Of a DNA stretch of 64,000 nucleotides, positions 41,556-51,075 are shown piece after piece; position 1 is the first letter of the stretch; every line of letters begins with the position of its first letter. The stretch is from Dehalogenimonas etheniformans (GTDB lineage Bacteria > Chloroflexota > Dehalococcoidia > Dehalococcoidales > Dehalococcoidaceae), in NCBI RefSeq assembly GCF_014672715.2, contig NZ_CP058566.2:372001-436000 (forward strand). The letters are read 5' to 3'. The translations under genes and the position numbers were made by a program. The notes under the pieces were generated by a model. It searched no databases. It was not told where the DNA came from and saw nothing but the letters and a program-made list of their open reading frames with translations.

Positions 41556-42188
41556 TCAAGAAACGTTAGCTGAATTTGGGTACCCCGCGCTCTCCCAGTA
41601 ACCCCTGAAGCTGGTGTCAGATGACACCTCGATCCTTGTAACCCACTTGGCCCACTTATATCCGAATTTCGACATCGCCACCACCTGGAACGGAAACCCG
41701 CGGTCGGGGGTAAGGGTGATGTCGTTGTCTTTCAGCGCGATGATGATGTTGTTGCTCATTACATAGTCTATATCGAGAGAAGTGTAACCGGACGGCACGT
41801 CCGAGGTGTGGAAGATCAGGATTTTGCCTTCCGATTGGATTCCAGCATCGTTCAGAATGTCGACGAGCGACGGGCCCGTCCACTTAGCAGCGAATTTCCA
41901 TCCTTCGACGCAGTTTAAATCCATCAGCCTGGAGACCTGGGGATATGATTGGAGGTCGGCATAACTCAAATTCAACACATGGTCCACGAGTCCATCGACC
42001 GTCAGGACATACGACTTCTCATCAATGTATTGAGTGCCCTTCAAGGCGTTGTTATTTTGTCCGCTTAGCGGAGTTAGTTTCTGCCCCTGGAACTCCGTCG
42101 CTTCTCCTGGCAGGTATTCTTTTGGGCCGCAGGACGAAATACAAATCGACATGACGATTAGGCAGGTGATTAAACAGAGTCTTTTCAT
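41556..42188 (-). CDS. Lipoprotein with sulfite-oxidase-type molybdopterin domain
   Basis: A 210-residue lipoprotein (signal ending CISSC, Cys about residue 20) with an oxidoreductase molybdopterin-binding domain: YVLTVDGLVDHVLNLSYADLQSYPQ, then LNCVEGWKFAAKWTGPSLVDIL. The Cys in LNCVEGW is at the molybdenum-ligand position of the sulfite oxidase/YedY fold. Later blocks LTPDRGFPFQVVAMSKFGYKWAKWVTRIEV are also typical. It would sit outside the membrane. It has no cytochrome or dimerisation domain, so its electron partner is not evident. The substrate is unknown. Confidence 0.85.
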   Translation of the reverse strand: MKRLCLITCLIVMSICISSCGPKEYLPGEATEFQGQKLTPLSGQNNNALKGTQYIDEKSYVLTVDGLVDHVLNLSYADLQSYPQVSRLMDLNCVEGWKFAAKWTGPSLVDILNDAGIQSEGKILIFHTSDVPSGYTSLDIDYVMSNNIIIALKDNDITLTPDRGFPFQVVAMSKFGYKWAKWVTRIEVSSDTSFRGYWESAGYPNSANVS

Positions 42189-42365
42189 TTCATGTTGCGT
42201 CTTTCGAAGGTGTAAATTATCTCAGATAGAATTATGAAACCGAATGAAAGGGATTGGAATTCGTATCTTTACTGATTTCTTGGAAATTCGATACTACTCA
42301 ACAAACTTTCATCGGCTCGATCTGCCCGCTATGAGTCTGAAACCACCCTTGTTATTATTAAATGG

Positions 42366-42881
42366 ATGGTACAGCCGTTAGATTCAGACACTGCCAAAGT
42401 TGCACCGGACTTTGTCCTCAAAGACACCGCTGGCCAAGAATTCCGTTTGTCAGATTTCAAGGGCAAAGATCCCGTCGTCCTGGTGTTCAACCGCGGGTTT
42501 ACCTGACCGTACTGCCGTGGGCACATGGCGCAGTTGCGCCAGCAGTACAACGAGTTCACCAGGCGTGGGATCGAGTTGGTTGCCATCGGGCCGGAGGATC
42601 CTGCCCAATTTGCCAAATGGTGGAAAGAGCACGATATGCCGTTTCGCGGACTTGCCGACGGCCCTGAACATAAGGTGGCAACGCTATATGCTCAGAAGAT
42701 CAAACTGCTTATCGGGCGGATGCCGGCTCTACTGATAGTTGATAGGGAAGGCAGAATCCGCTATTCGCACTATGGCGAGTCGATGAGTGACATTTCTTCG
42801 GCCGAAGAAGTTCTTTCAATCCTCGACCAGCTCGCTCAAGAATCTCCCGGCTCAACCGTCGAGAGCCTTTCTCACGCTTGA
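42366..42881 (+). CDS. Selenocysteine peroxiredoxin/thioredoxin-fold protein (in-frame TGA)
   Basis: The reading frame gives a 171-residue protein if TGA at 42504-42506 is Sec47. Upstream residues VAPDFVLKDTAGQEFRLSDF are the AhpC/TSA-redoxin start. The active site reads NRGFT-U-PYCRGHMAQLRQ, i.e. U-x2-C, where relatives have Cys or Sec. After it, ELVAIGPEDPAQFAKWW, ADGPEHKVATLYAQK and PALLIVDREGRIRYSHYG complete the thioredoxin fold. It likely reduces peroxides or disulfides. Ordinary calling would give only a truncated piece starting at 42525. The 3' end overlaps convergent trpA by 30 bases. Confidence 0.88.
42504..42548 (+). promoter_or_regulatory. SECIS-like hairpin of the peroxiredoxin-like gene
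   Basis: After the TGA, GTACTG (42509-42514) pairs with CAGTAC (42543-42548), and inside it GGCGC/GCGCC (42527-42531 and 42536-42540) closes an AGTT loop. The apical loop is 26-29 bases past the TGA, in the range of bacterial SECIS elements. Confidence 0.7.
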
Positions 42882-43622
42882 AATGAATTCATTTAGTTGA
42901 TCTAACAATGGGTCTCGCTCCACCAGCTGCAACAGCTTGCTCCCGATAATGACGCCGTCCGCACAATTGGCGATTGCTTTCGCTTGGTCCGGCGACGATA
43001 TACCGAAACCCACCGCGATGGGCTGTTTAGCCTGGGTTCTAACCCTGGCGATAAACTCAGGCAGGTAATCCGGCACGGTATCGCGCGCGCCGGTGATCCC
43101 GGCAACCGAGGTCAAGTAGATAAAGCCCTCGGATTTTTCCGTAACAACTGAGATGCGGTCTGCCGTGCTCGTCGGCGCCAGAAGGTAGATCAAATCCAAG
43201 CTACATGGGACGGCTGCCTCGGCGAGATCCCCGGATTCTTCAGGCGGCAGGTCGGGAATGATCAAACCGTTAACACCGGCGTCCTGGCAGTCCCGGCAGA
43301 AGCGCTGAATTCCATAGTTCAGGATGGGGTTGTAATATCCCATGAACACTAATGGGATGTTGATTTCGCGCCGCAACTGCGAAGCGATTTCGATGCAAGC
43401 TGCGGGCGTGATGCCGTTCTGCAGCGCATGGTGGCTCGCTGCCTGAATAACGGGACCATCGCCAATTGGATCAGAGAAAGGAATGCCCAGTTCGATGATG
43501 TCGCAGCCGGCTTTTTCCAGCGTTTTCGCCGCTCGGACGGTCGTTCCGATATCGGGGTAGCCCACGGTTAAATAACCGATAAGCACTTTTCGACTGGCAA
43601 ATTTCGATGATATGCGGCTCAT
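42852..43622 (-). CDS. trpA: Tryptophan synthase alpha subunit
   Basis: A 256-residue TrpA. The catalytic Glu lies in [23 protein letters not shown] and the catalytic Asp in [14 protein letters not shown]; the phosphate-site glycines are in [14 protein letters not shown]-like text. It cleaves indole-3-glycerol phosphate, channelling indole to TrpB. It is the last gene of the trpEGDCFBA operon and overlaps trpB by 4 bases. Confidence 0.96.
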   Translation of the reverse strand: MSRISSKFASRKVLIGYLTVGYPDIGTTVRAAKTLEKAGCDIIELGIPFSDPIGDGPVIQAASHHALQNGITPAACIEIASQLRREINIPLVFMGYYNPILNYGIQRFCRDCQDAGVNGLIIPDLPPEESGDLAEAAVPCSLDLIYLLAPTSTADRISVVTEKSEGFIYLTSVAGITGARDTVPDYLPEFIARVRTQAKQPIAVGFGISSPDQAKAIANCADGVIIGSKLLQLVERDPLLDQLNEFISSVRKALDG

Positions 43623-44806
43623 ATTTCCACCCCTAATGCGTTCACCACTATATCCATATCTTTGTCTCCGCGGCCAGAGAGGCAGACCAAAATTGTTTGA
43701 TCCTCACTTAACGTCGGTGCCAGTTTAACTGCCTGGGCGATGGCATGAGATGACTCCATCGCCGGCAGGATACCTTCCGTCTCGGAGAGCAATCTGAAGG
43801 CGGCCAATGCTTCATCGTCATTCACCGAGACATATTCGGCGCGGTGGCTGTCTTTCAAACAACTGTGTTCAGGACCGACACCTGGGTAGTCCAGTCCGGC
43901 TGAAATACTGTGGGTTTCGGCTACCTGGCCGTATTGATCCTGCATGAGATAAGACCTTGCTCCATGGAGGACTCCCGGCCGACCGGCTGAAAGAGTAGCG
44001 GCGTGTTTGTCAGTGTTCAAGCCTGAACCACCGGCTTCGACTCCGATGAGCTTCACTGAAGTATCACCGATAAACGGGTAAAACATGCCCATGGCATTGC
44101 TGCCCCCGCCCACGCACGCAACCGCGTAGTCCGGTAATCTGCCGGTTTCCGCAATCATCTGCTCCCGCGACTCTTTTCCGATCACTGACTGAAAGTCTCT
44201 GACCATCATCGGGTAGGGGTGCGGCCCGACCACCGATCCAATGAGATAGTAGCTGTCCTGGGGATGGCTCACCCAGTCCCGCATGGCTTCGTTGATGGCG
44301 TCCTTGAGTGTCCGCGATCCGGAAGGCACTGGCCGCACCACGGTGCCCATGAGTTTCATTCGGAAAACATTCAAAGCCTGGCGTTTGATGTCGTCCTCTC
44401 CCATGTAGACCACGCCCTGCAGCCCGAGCATAGCACACACCGCCGCCGTGGCTACGCCATGCTGTCCAGCGCCCGTCTCGGCGATAATCCGTTTTTTACC
44501 CAGGCGTTTGGCCAAAAGGCCTTGACCCAAGGCGTTGTTGATTTTGTGCGATCCGGTGTGAGCCAGGTCTTCGCGCTTGAGATAGATCTTTGCGCCGCCA
44601 AGACTCGCGGACAGGTTTTTGGCGTAATAAAGTGGCGTTGCCCGGCCTGCGTAGTTGGTTAGAAGTGCATCGAGTTCCTGTTGGAACGAAGGATCGTTCT
44701 TGACTGCGTCGTAACCCAACGCCAAATCGGCCAGCGCAGGTACAAGGGTCTCCGGCACGTAGCGCCCCCCATACTCACCAAAATATCCACGTTTATCGGG
44801 TAACAT
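43619..44806 (-). CDS. trpB: Tryptophan synthase beta subunit
   Basis: A 395-residue TrpB1-type enzyme: [13 protein letters not shown] at the start, the PLP lysine in [18 protein letters not shown], and the phosphate loop [13 protein letters not shown]. It joins indole and serine to tryptophan. It overlaps both neighbours by a few bases (trpF by 14, trpA by 4), indicating tight coupling. Confidence 0.97.
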   Translation of the reverse strand: MLPDKRGYFGEYGGRYVPETLVPALADLALGYDAVKNDPSFQQELDALLTNYAGRATPLYYAKNLSASLGGAKIYLKREDLAHTGSHKINNALGQGLLAKRLGKKRIIAETGAGQHGVATAAVCAMLGLQGVVYMGEDDIKRQALNVFRMKLMGTVVRPVPSGSRTLKDAINEAMRDWVSHPQDSYYLIGSVVGPHPYPMMVRDFQSVIGKESREQMIAETGRLPDYAVACVGGGSNAMGMFYPFIGDTSVKLIGVEAGGSGLNTDKHAATLSAGRPGVLHGARSYLMQDQYGQVAETHSISAGLDYPGVGPEHSCLKDSHRAEYVSVNDDEALAAFRLLSETEGILPAMESSHAIAQAVKLAPTLSEDQTILVCLSGRGDKDMDIVVNALGVEI

Positions 44807-45449
44807 TTTCGGCTCCTTTTAATTTGGCATCAGTTTTCCTGACGGCACTGATGAAATCTCGTATTTTCTTCGGATCTTTGCGATGGTTGGTCTCAACTCC
44901 GCTCGAAACATCCACCCCCCAAGGATGGTAGCGCAACACCAATTCTTCAACATTTTCCGGGGTCAATCCGCCGGCCACAATTACTTGATTCGAAAGATCA
45001 AGCCCCTCGAGTGCAGCCCAGTCAAATAACTTTCCGGAGCCGCCAAACAAACCGTGAGCGCCTGAATCAAAAAGGTGGATGGTATCGGCCACAGTAAGTG
45101 TTTTGATCTCGGGGATTTTGAAGCCTTGAACAATGCGGGTGGCTTTAATGATCGGTGTTTTGATATTCCGGCAGTAATCTTCATCCTCGTCACCCGAGAG
45201 TTGAACCCGATCTAAGTGGCAACTGTCTGCGATCTGATTGACCTCAGACGCCGGGGTGTTGACGAAGACTCCGACAATTTCAGGTCGTCTTCGCTGGGAC
45301 AAGAGATACTCCGTAATCTCCTTCGCTTGGTCTTCAGTCACCCGGCGGCGGCTCTTGGCAAAGACCAGCCCGATGAAATCCGCCCCGAGCTGGGAACAGA
45401 GAGATGCCGGTTCAATATCGGTGATGCCGCAAATCTTAATTCGGGTCAT
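44793..45449 (-). CDS. trpF: Phosphoribosylanthranilate isomerase
   Basis: A 218-residue TIM-barrel protein: [11 protein letters not shown] with the catalytic Cys at the start, [27 protein letters not shown] and the end [12 protein letters not shown]...GVDVSSGVE. Catalyses the Amadori rearrangement of PRA. It lies between trpC and trpB and overlaps both. Confidence 0.96.
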   Translation of the reverse strand: MTRIKICGITDIEPASLCSQLGADFIGLVFAKSRRRVTEDQAKEITEYLLSQRRRPEIVGVFVNTPASEVNQIADSCHLDRVQLSGDEDEDYCRNIKTPIIKATRIVQGFKIPEIKTLTVADTIHLFDSGAHGLFGGSGKLFDWAALEGLDLSNQVIVAGGLTPENVEELVLRYHPWGVDVSSGVETNHRKDPKKIRDFISAVRKTDAKLKGAENVTR

Positions 45450-46225
45450 GCCGTCAATTCCTTGAGTTTACGTGCGATATCCGGTGCGGTCATCAGTGCC
45501 TCGCCGACCAGTGCGGCATTCACTCCCAGCCGTTTCAGGTATTCGATACCTTCACCATTCGATATGCCACTTTCGCTGACCACCAGTCTGTCGCTTGGGA
45601 TCAACGGTCTCAGTCTTGCGGTTGTTTTCAAGTCTACACGGAATGTTTTCAAGTCCCGATTGTTGATACCGATTATCCTGGCGCCGGATTCGACCGCTGT
45701 TTTGATCTCGGTTTCATCATGGGTTTCAGCCAACACCGCCATCCCAAGTGAATGGCTCAATTCCAACAATGAACTGAGCTCTAAGGGGGATAAAATAGCC
45801 ACGATTAGCAAGATGGTGTCAGCGCCCAAAGCCCGGGCTTCGTAGACCTGGTAGGGATCGATAATAAAGTCCTTCCGCAGCAATGGCGGTCGGTTTTTGC
45901 CCAGGTCTGTTGCTATGGGTTTTAGATAGTCGGGGCTGCCCTGGAAATACTTCTCTTCGGTCAGAACTGAAATGGCAGCCGCGCCTCCTAACGCATATTC
46001 GCGTGCGATTTTCACTGGATCGAAATCAGCCTTAATCATGCCTTTGGACGGTGATGCCTTTTTGACCTCGGCAATGATTTTCACCGTGTCCCCGACAAGC
46101 GCTCCGGCTAAATCTAGCGGCGGTGGCTGGCTCCCGGCCTGTTGAACGATATCACTCAGCGGGATGCTGTGTTTTCGTTGTTCGGTAGCGATTTTTGTCG
46201 CCGCTACGATTTCATTAAGCAGCAC
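45446..46225 (-). CDS. trpC: Indole-3-glycerol phosphate synthase
   Basis: A 259-residue TIM-barrel enzyme with IAEVKKASPSKGMI, the active region PPLLRKDFIIDPYQVYEARALGADTILLI, GINNRDLKTFRVD and VSESGISNGEGI. It closes the indole ring. It overlaps trpD by 11 bases and trpF by 4. Confidence 0.97.
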   Translation of the reverse strand: MLLNEIVAATKIATEQRKHSIPLSDIVQQAGSQPPPLDLAGALVGDTVKIIAEVKKASPSKGMIKADFDPVKIAREYALGGAAAISVLTEEKYFQGSPDYLKPIATDLGKNRPPLLRKDFIIDPYQVYEARALGADTILLIVAILSPLELSSLLELSHSLGMAVLAETHDETEIKTAVESGARIIGINNRDLKTFRVDLKTTARLRPLIPSDRLVVSESGISNGEGIEYLKRLGVNAALVGEALMTAPDIARKLKELTA

Positions 46226-47240
46226 GGCGCATCTCCAGCATCTGCGTTACTTCGATGAATTTTTCCAGTTTAGCCAGCGCCTTGCCGCTGTCGATAGCGT
46301 CAAGCGCCAGAGTCACTCCTTCTCCGAGAGTTTGGGCCCGATTGGATGCTAACAGCGCCGCAGCGGCGTTCAACCCCGCCGCGTCGCGGAACGCCCCGGT
46401 CTCTCCCTGGAACATTCGCAACATTGCGGCGGCGTTCCACCGTGCATCGCCGCCTCTGACCTCATCCAGGGAGTAACGCGGCAATCCGAAGTCTTCTGGT
46501 GCTATGGTGTAAAGATGCAATTCGTCATTGATCAATTCGCAAACGTGTGTTTGTCCAGTAACCGTAAGCTCATCCAAGCCCTCGCCGTGGACGACGAGCG
46601 AATGAGTTCCGCCCAGGGCTCGAAGCGTTGCCGCCATTTTCAGCACCAGGTCCTTATTTGGCACGCCGATAACTTGTGAGGACGCGCCGGCAGGATTGCA
46701 CAATGGTCCCAGCAGGTTGAAGACAGTCCTGATGCCGATCTCCTTGCGAGGCGGTCCGGCATGTTTCATTGCCGGGTGGAAGACAGGAGCGAACATGAAA
46801 GCAACGCCGACTTTGTCCAAGCACTCAGCCACTTCGACGGGTGTCAGGTTGATCCTGACTCCCAGCGCTTCGAGGACATCGGCGCTGCCGCATTTTGAGG
46901 ACATGGCTCGATTGCCGTGTTTTGCCACCCTGGCCCCACATGCGGCCGCAACAATCGCCGCGGCGGTCGAGATGTTGAGTGTGCCTGCCCCATCTCCCCC
47001 AGTGCCACAGGTGTCAACGACCGGACCTCCGGAAGCAACGGGCAGGGCTTTGGCTCGCATCGTCCGGGCCAGTCCAACCATCTCACCGATGGTTTCTCCT
47101 TTGCAGCGCAGGGCAGTGACAAAGGCGCCGAATTGGGCAGGTGTCGCCTGACCGTCCATGATTTCAGCCATTACGGCGGAAGCCTCGTCGGCTGAAAGTG
47201 ACTTTCCGGTCACCAGTGTTTCGATCGCTTCTTTGATCAT
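46215..47240 (-). CDS. trpD: Anthranilate phosphoribosyltransferase
   Basis: A 341-residue TrpD of normal length. The PRPP-site motif is VDTCGTGGDGAGTLNIS, followed by KHGNRAMSSKCGSADVLEALG and NLLGPLCNPAGA. It transfers phosphoribose to anthranilate. It overlaps trpG by 4 bases. Confidence 0.97.
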   Translation of the reverse strand: MIKEAIETLVTGKSLSADEASAVMAEIMDGQATPAQFGAFVTALRCKGETIGEMVGLARTMRAKALPVASGGPVVDTCGTGGDGAGTLNISTAAAIVAAACGARVAKHGNRAMSSKCGSADVLEALGVRINLTPVEVAECLDKVGVAFMFAPVFHPAMKHAGPPRKEIGIRTVFNLLGPLCNPAGASSQVIGVPNKDLVLKMAATLRALGGTHSLVVHGEGLDELTVTGQTHVCELINDELHLYTIAPEDFGLPRYSLDEVRGGDARWNAAAMLRMFQGETGAFRDAAGLNAAAALLASNRAQTLGEGVTLALDAIDSGKALAKLEKFIEVTQMLEMRRAA

Positions 47241-47809
47241 TTTGAATCTCCTTCAAGGAAGTTGCGCAGAATGTCATGACCGTGTTCCGACATGAATGAT
47301 TCCGGGTGGAACTGGACGCCCTGCACCGGGTACTGCCGGTGTTTTAGACCCATGATTTCTCCGTCGTTTGTCCAGGCGGTCACCTCGAGGCAATCAGGCA
47401 GTGTTTCCTGGCAAACGGCGAGCGAATGATAGCGGATAGCTGAGAATTTTGGCGGCAAGCCTTTGAATACGCCTGTACCCGTGTGTTCGATGGTTGATGC
47501 TTTGCCATGCATTACCGACTTAGCCCGAACCACTTCCCCGCCGTAAACATAACCCAAGCACTGGTGACCGAGGCACACGCCTAACACTGGCATTTTGGGG
47601 CCGAAATACCTGATGACATCGTTGGAGATGCCTGCCCGGGTAGGGGATGAAGGACCAGGTGAGACTACGATTTTTTCCGGCGCCAAAGCTTCGATTCCTG
47701 CGATATCGATCTCGTCGTTGCGTTTGACCACTACCTTGGCTCCTAGTTGACATAAAACTTGAAACAGGTTGTATGTAAAGGAGTCGTAATTGTCGATAAG
47801 TAGAATCAT
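47237..47809 (-). CDS. trpG: Anthranilate synthase glutamine amidotransferase subunit
   Basis: A 190-residue class I glutamine amidotransferase: IDNYDSFTYNL at the start, the nucleophile Cys in VLGVCLGHQCLGY, and the His-x-Glu pair in VQFHPESFMSEHG. It supplies ammonia to TrpE and could also serve aminodeoxychorismate synthase. It overlaps trpE by 4 bases. Confidence 0.96.
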   Translation of the reverse strand: MILLIDNYDSFTYNLFQVLCQLGAKVVVKRNDEIDIAGIEALAPEKIVVSPGPSSPTRAGISNDVIRYFGPKMPVLGVCLGHQCLGYVYGGEVVRAKSVMHGKASTIEHTGTGVFKGLPPKFSAIRYHSLAVCQETLPDCLEVTAWTNDGEIMGLKHRQYPVQGVQFHPESFMSEHGHDILRNFLEGDSK

Positions 47810-49254
47810 TTTGCCTCCTGAATCCCCGAGGATTCTGCCTGGATGACCGCTTTGAACAATGCCTGCGCTTTGTTGAGAGTCTCGAAGTATTCAGCCTCTG
47901 GTTGGCTATCGTAGGTAATCCCAGCCCCGGCTTGAACGTAGGCTGTGCCGCCTTTAGTGATCATCGTGCGGATGGCGATGGCCATGTCCATACTGCCGGT
48001 ACAGCTGAAGTAACCCGCCGCCCCGGCGTAGGGGCCGCGTTTCTCAGGTTCGTGTTCGGCAATAAGCTGCATCGCCCGGACTTTCGGTGCGCCGGATACA
48101 GTGCCCGCCGGGAAAGTAGCCCGGAGCGCATCGAAAGAATTCAATTCGTCCCGCAGCCTGCCTTTGACGTGGCTTACCAGGTGCATCACATGCGAATAGC
48201 GTTCGACGTTCATCAGGTCGGAGACTTCGATAGTACCCGGTTTAGCAACCCGGCCGATATCGTTGCGGCCGAGGTCGACCAGCATGATGTGTTCGGCCCG
48301 TTCTTTCGGGTCAGCTTTGAGTTCGGCTTCAAGAGCCAGGTCTTCCGCTTGTGTCGCCCCGCGCCGCCGGGTTCCGGCCAAGGGGCGGGTCACTACTTCT
48401 CCGTTTTCGACACGCACCAGGATCTCTGGCGAGGCGCCGATGATCTGAAAATCGCCATAGTCGAGATAGAACATGTATGGCGACGGGTTGATGCTCCGCA
48501 GGGCGCGATAGATATCGAAAGGTTTGGCTTTAGTGGCACGAGATAGTCTTTGTGAAAGCACAACCTGTATAGCCTCGCCGCTGGTGATGGCTTCTTTGAT
48601 TTCAGTGACGCTATTTTCAAAAGCTTCTTTGCTGATCGATGAAACGAATTCGGTGCCGGATTTAATACCGGGAGTGGGTGATGTCGGTAGTTCCAACGGG
48701 GAGTTCAAGCGCCGGCATAGTTCATCGATACGGCTGGTGGCTTCGGAGTAGGCGGTTTCGATGTCCCCCTCCAGCGCAGCCAGCGATACGACGCTGATTC
48801 GATGGGCGATGTGATCGAAGACGAGGAAGGTGTCTACCAGCATGAACATCGCTTCGGGAAGGCTTAGGGTGTCTTTTTCCGGCGAGGGTAGTTTTTCGAA
48901 TTTGCCGGCAGTCTCGTAAGAGCAATAGCCGACAGCCCCTCCACAAAACCGGGGCAGATCGGGGTCGGGTACCAGGCGTCGCCCGGCCAGTTCCTTTTCA
49001 AGAAGTGTTAGAGGATCATCAGAAGAACCGCTCGTTGTGATGAGGAGTTGGCGCGGTTCGGTGCCGATAAATGAATAGCGGGCAATTTTCTGACCGCCTT
49101 CGACACTTTCGAGCAGGAAGGAAGGACCGCCGCGGGATATCTTGAGGAAGGCGGTTACCGGCGTCTCCAGGTCGGCCATGATTTCACTCGTAATGGCCAC
49201 CAAGTCGCCGGAACCGGCCATTTTCTTAATTTCTTCCAGGGTTGGCCTATACAT
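47806..49254 (-). CDS. trpE: Anthranilate synthase component I
   Basis: A 482-residue chorismate-utilising enzyme. The N-terminal region carries the tryptophan-inhibition motif FLLESVEGG; the catalytic part has GEAIQVVLSQRLSR, RPLAGTRRRG, LVDLGRNDIGRV and TFPAGTVSGAPKVRAM. It makes anthranilate from chorismate with TrpG. The ATG at 49254 follows GGAGGT; the frame is open further upstream, but that part lies in the T-box terminator. First gene of the trpEGDCFBA operon. Confidence 0.96.
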   Translation of the reverse strand: MYRPTLEEIKKMAGSGDLVAITSEIMADLETPVTAFLKISRGGPSFLLESVEGGQKIARYSFIGTEPRQLLITTSGSSDDPLTLLEKELAGRRLVPDPDLPRFCGGAVGYCSYETAGKFEKLPSPEKDTLSLPEAMFMLVDTFLVFDHIAHRISVVSLAALEGDIETAYSEATSRIDELCRRLNSPLELPTSPTPGIKSGTEFVSSISKEAFENSVTEIKEAITSGEAIQVVLSQRLSRATKAKPFDIYRALRSINPSPYMFYLDYGDFQIIGASPEILVRVENGEVVTRPLAGTRRRGATQAEDLALEAELKADPKERAEHIMLVDLGRNDIGRVAKPGTIEVSDLMNVERYSHVMHLVSHVKGRLRDELNSFDALRATFPAGTVSGAPKVRAMQLIAEHEPEKRGPYAGAAGYFSCTGSMDMAIAIRTMITKGGTAYVQAGAGITYDSQPEAEYFETLNKAQALFKAVIQAESSGIQEAK

Positions 49255-49270
49255 CTCTACCTCCGCGACC

Positions 49271-49304
49271 AATAAAAAAGCCCTCGCCACTAGGGGCGAA
49301 GGCT
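49271..49304 (-). terminator. T-box-controlled terminator of the trp operon
   Basis: Minus-strand AGCCTTCGCC pairs with GGCGAGGGCT (one T-G pair), followed by six Ts. It ends about 10 bases before the trpE Shine-Dalgarno. Confidence 0.93.
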
Positions 49305-49564
49305 CAAATACCTCGCGGTGCCACCCTGGTTCGATCCCAAGCCTTGCGGCTAAAGAATCAATCTCTTGTCGGGTACGGTCCTGAGACGATACCCTGGGCC
49401 GGTTAACGGCGCCCTTTCCGGCGAAGCCTACTCGAAAAACTTTCGGTTCGCAGCTCCCCAGTCCATTCAGCGTCCGCGCAACTGCCGGCTCACACCTAAC
49501 CCGGCTCTCTGAAGTCCGCCTGACGTTTACTCGTCTGGATCAACGCTTTTAAGTTGTTAAGTTA
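49271..49564 (-). promoter_or_regulatory. Tryptophan T-box leader
   Basis: The minus-strand leader has the T-box consensus: AGAGAGCCGGG in stem I, a specifier region GAATGGAC giving codon TGG for tryptophan (49463-49465), and the T-box sequence GGGTGGCACCGCG (about 49309-49321). A terminator follows at 49279-49304. Uncharged tRNA-Trp would pair with the T-box and let the trp operon be transcribed. Confidence 0.93.
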
Positions 49565-49570
49565 TTTTCT

Positions 49571-49600
49571 AAGTTACCTCATCTGGGGCGGCCTTGTCAA
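49571..49600 (-). promoter_or_regulatory. trp operon promoter
   Basis: Minus strand: consensus -35 TTGACA (49600-49595), an 18-bp spacer and TAACTT (49576-49571). Start expected near 49564, just upstream of T-box stem I. Confidence 0.65.
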
Positions 49601-49752
49601 ATCCGAACTGGAGGACCCCAGTTTATTGCCATATCATCCGTTCGTGGTGAGCTTAGCCTACCCAGAATTTATCGAAAGGAACCATGAATGGATCAGGCCT
49701 TTTTAAATGTATGACTTGGCAAGTTCGAACTACCGACTCACAAGCGGGAATT

Positions 49753-49781
49753 TTGTCCGAATCGCGCATGTAGATTACAAT
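49753..49781 (+). promoter_or_regulatory. Promoter of the methyltransferase gene
   Basis: TTGTCC (49753-49758), a 17-bp spacer and TACAAT (49776-49781). Start near 49788 gives a 20-base leader to the ATG at 49808 and argues against the TTG at 49787. Confidence 0.6.
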
Positions 49782-49807
49782 TTTAGTTGGCGTTCAGAGA
49801 CATTCTG

Positions 49808-50440
49808 ATGACAGAAAAAATCAAAACTTCCAAAGAAACTGCTGCACGTTGGGAAAGAACCTATAAGACAAACCCAGTCACCAGTTTGCCCTGGGAAGAA
49901 GGATCGCCTTCTTCCTATCTGATCGAGTTGATCGAATCTGGGGTGGAAAAACCCGGTCCGGTGCTCGATATATGCACGGGGTCGGGCAACAATGCCATTT
50001 ATCTTGCCCAGCGCGGATACTCCTGTCATGCCGTAGATATCTCGCCAACCGCGATCTCCATCGCCAGGGAAAAGGCTGCCAAAGCCGGAACGGTTTGCGA
50101 TTTCAAGGTTGGGGATGTTTTGAACCTTGATTTCCCGAACGATATGTTCGGCTTGGTTTTTGACCGCGGTTGTTTCCATAACTTTTCTCCGGAGCAGCGA
50201 TCGGCCTTTATCAGTGAGATATACCGGGTCCTGAAGCTTGGCGGATTGTATCAACTTAATAGCTTCAGCAAAAAGGGACACGACTGGGGAGGCCCGCCGT
50301 ACGGTTTTTCTCCGGCCGATATACGAAAGCTCTTTCGATCCTCGTTTGAGATTCTTTGGATAAAAGAGATATCGATTGGAGGCGGAGCGTCAGGCCAGTT
50401 TTTCCTGTCGGCTTTGATGAAAAAAGCCACCAGGGATTAG
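49808..50440 (+). CDS. SAM-dependent methyltransferase (TehB/thiopurine-like)
   Basis: A 210-residue class I methyltransferase: ARWERTYKTNPVTSLPWEEG precedes the SAM motif VLDICTGSGNNAIYLAQRGY, then AVDISPTAISIAREKA, DVLNLDFPNDMFGLVFDRGCFHNF. The W-x-DRG-x-H pattern recalls TehB/thiopurine S-methyltransferases, which act on small thiols, metalloids or drugs. The exact substrate is open. It has its own promoter and is divergent from the trp leader. Confidence 0.85.
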   Translation: MTEKIKTSKETAARWERTYKTNPVTSLPWEEGSPSSYLIELIESGVEKPGPVLDICTGSGNNAIYLAQRGYSCHAVDISPTAISIAREKAAKAGTVCDFKVGDVLNLDFPNDMFGLVFDRGCFHNFSPEQRSAFISEIYRVLKLGGLYQLNSFSKKGHDWGGPPYGFSPADIRKLFRSSFEILWIKEISIGGGASGQFFLSALMKKATRD

Positions 50441-50510
50441 ATTATAGTCATCTCCATAGGTCGCAGATTGGCGTAGCGCCGGATTGGCGGGCTTATGCTA
50501 AAACCGGTCT

Positions 50511-50987
50511 TCAAAGCCCAATCGTGACCGTTCCAAATCCGATGGGCTGATACGGGTCGTCAGTTTCAATATCCCAAACCCAGACCTGTCCACCGATCAC
50601 CGTCGTGCAAAAGACAAAATACAATTGGTCATTTATGACTTCTTGGTCGACTGAGATGACGTATCCGTCTTTCAACGCCGCCGCTTGCTGTCCCAGTGCT
50701 TTGGAGTAGAGAGCTTCCATGCTGTCGGCCGGAGAGAGATCGCTGGTCTTATCCAGGAGCAGCCAATCGCCCAGTGCTTTCAGGCTCGCAAATTCGTGGG
50801 GTGGATATACCTTCGTAATCTGATCGTATTTGCCCTGGAGAGTGTTCAATTGGGTTGTAAGATCGCCGACCTGTTGCTCGAGAGTTGTGTTTTTGGTCAG
50901 GACCGCCTGGTAGTTTGAATTGGACGTGCACCCAACTGTAAGTATCATTACACAGGGCACCACTAATAGCCATTTTAATGGTTTCAT
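50511..50987 (-). CDS. Lipoprotein with short coiled coil
   Basis: A 158-residue lipoprotein (signal ending ILTVGC, Cys about residue 20). A short coiled coil follows (TKNTTLEQQVGDLTTQLNTLQGKYDQI), then a globular part (EFASLKALGDWLLLDKTSDL...YVISVDQEVINDQLYFVFCTTVIGGQVWVWDIETD). No family is recognised. It should face outward on the membrane. It stands alone. Confidence 0.7.
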   Translation of the reverse strand: MKPLKWLLVVPCVMILTVGCTSNSNYQAVLTKNTTLEQQVGDLTTQLNTLQGKYDQITKVYPPHEFASLKALGDWLLLDKTSDLSPADSMEALYSKALGQQAAALKDGYVISVDQEVINDQLYFVFCTTVIGGQVWVWDIETDDPYQPIGFGTVTIGL

Positions 50988-51075
50988 GTTGTACTCCTCG
51001 ACGCTTCAAAAGCAGATTACTTCGGACACCTTAAGTCTAGGGTAAAACGCGCATTTGTCCAAAAGCAATGAGGCG

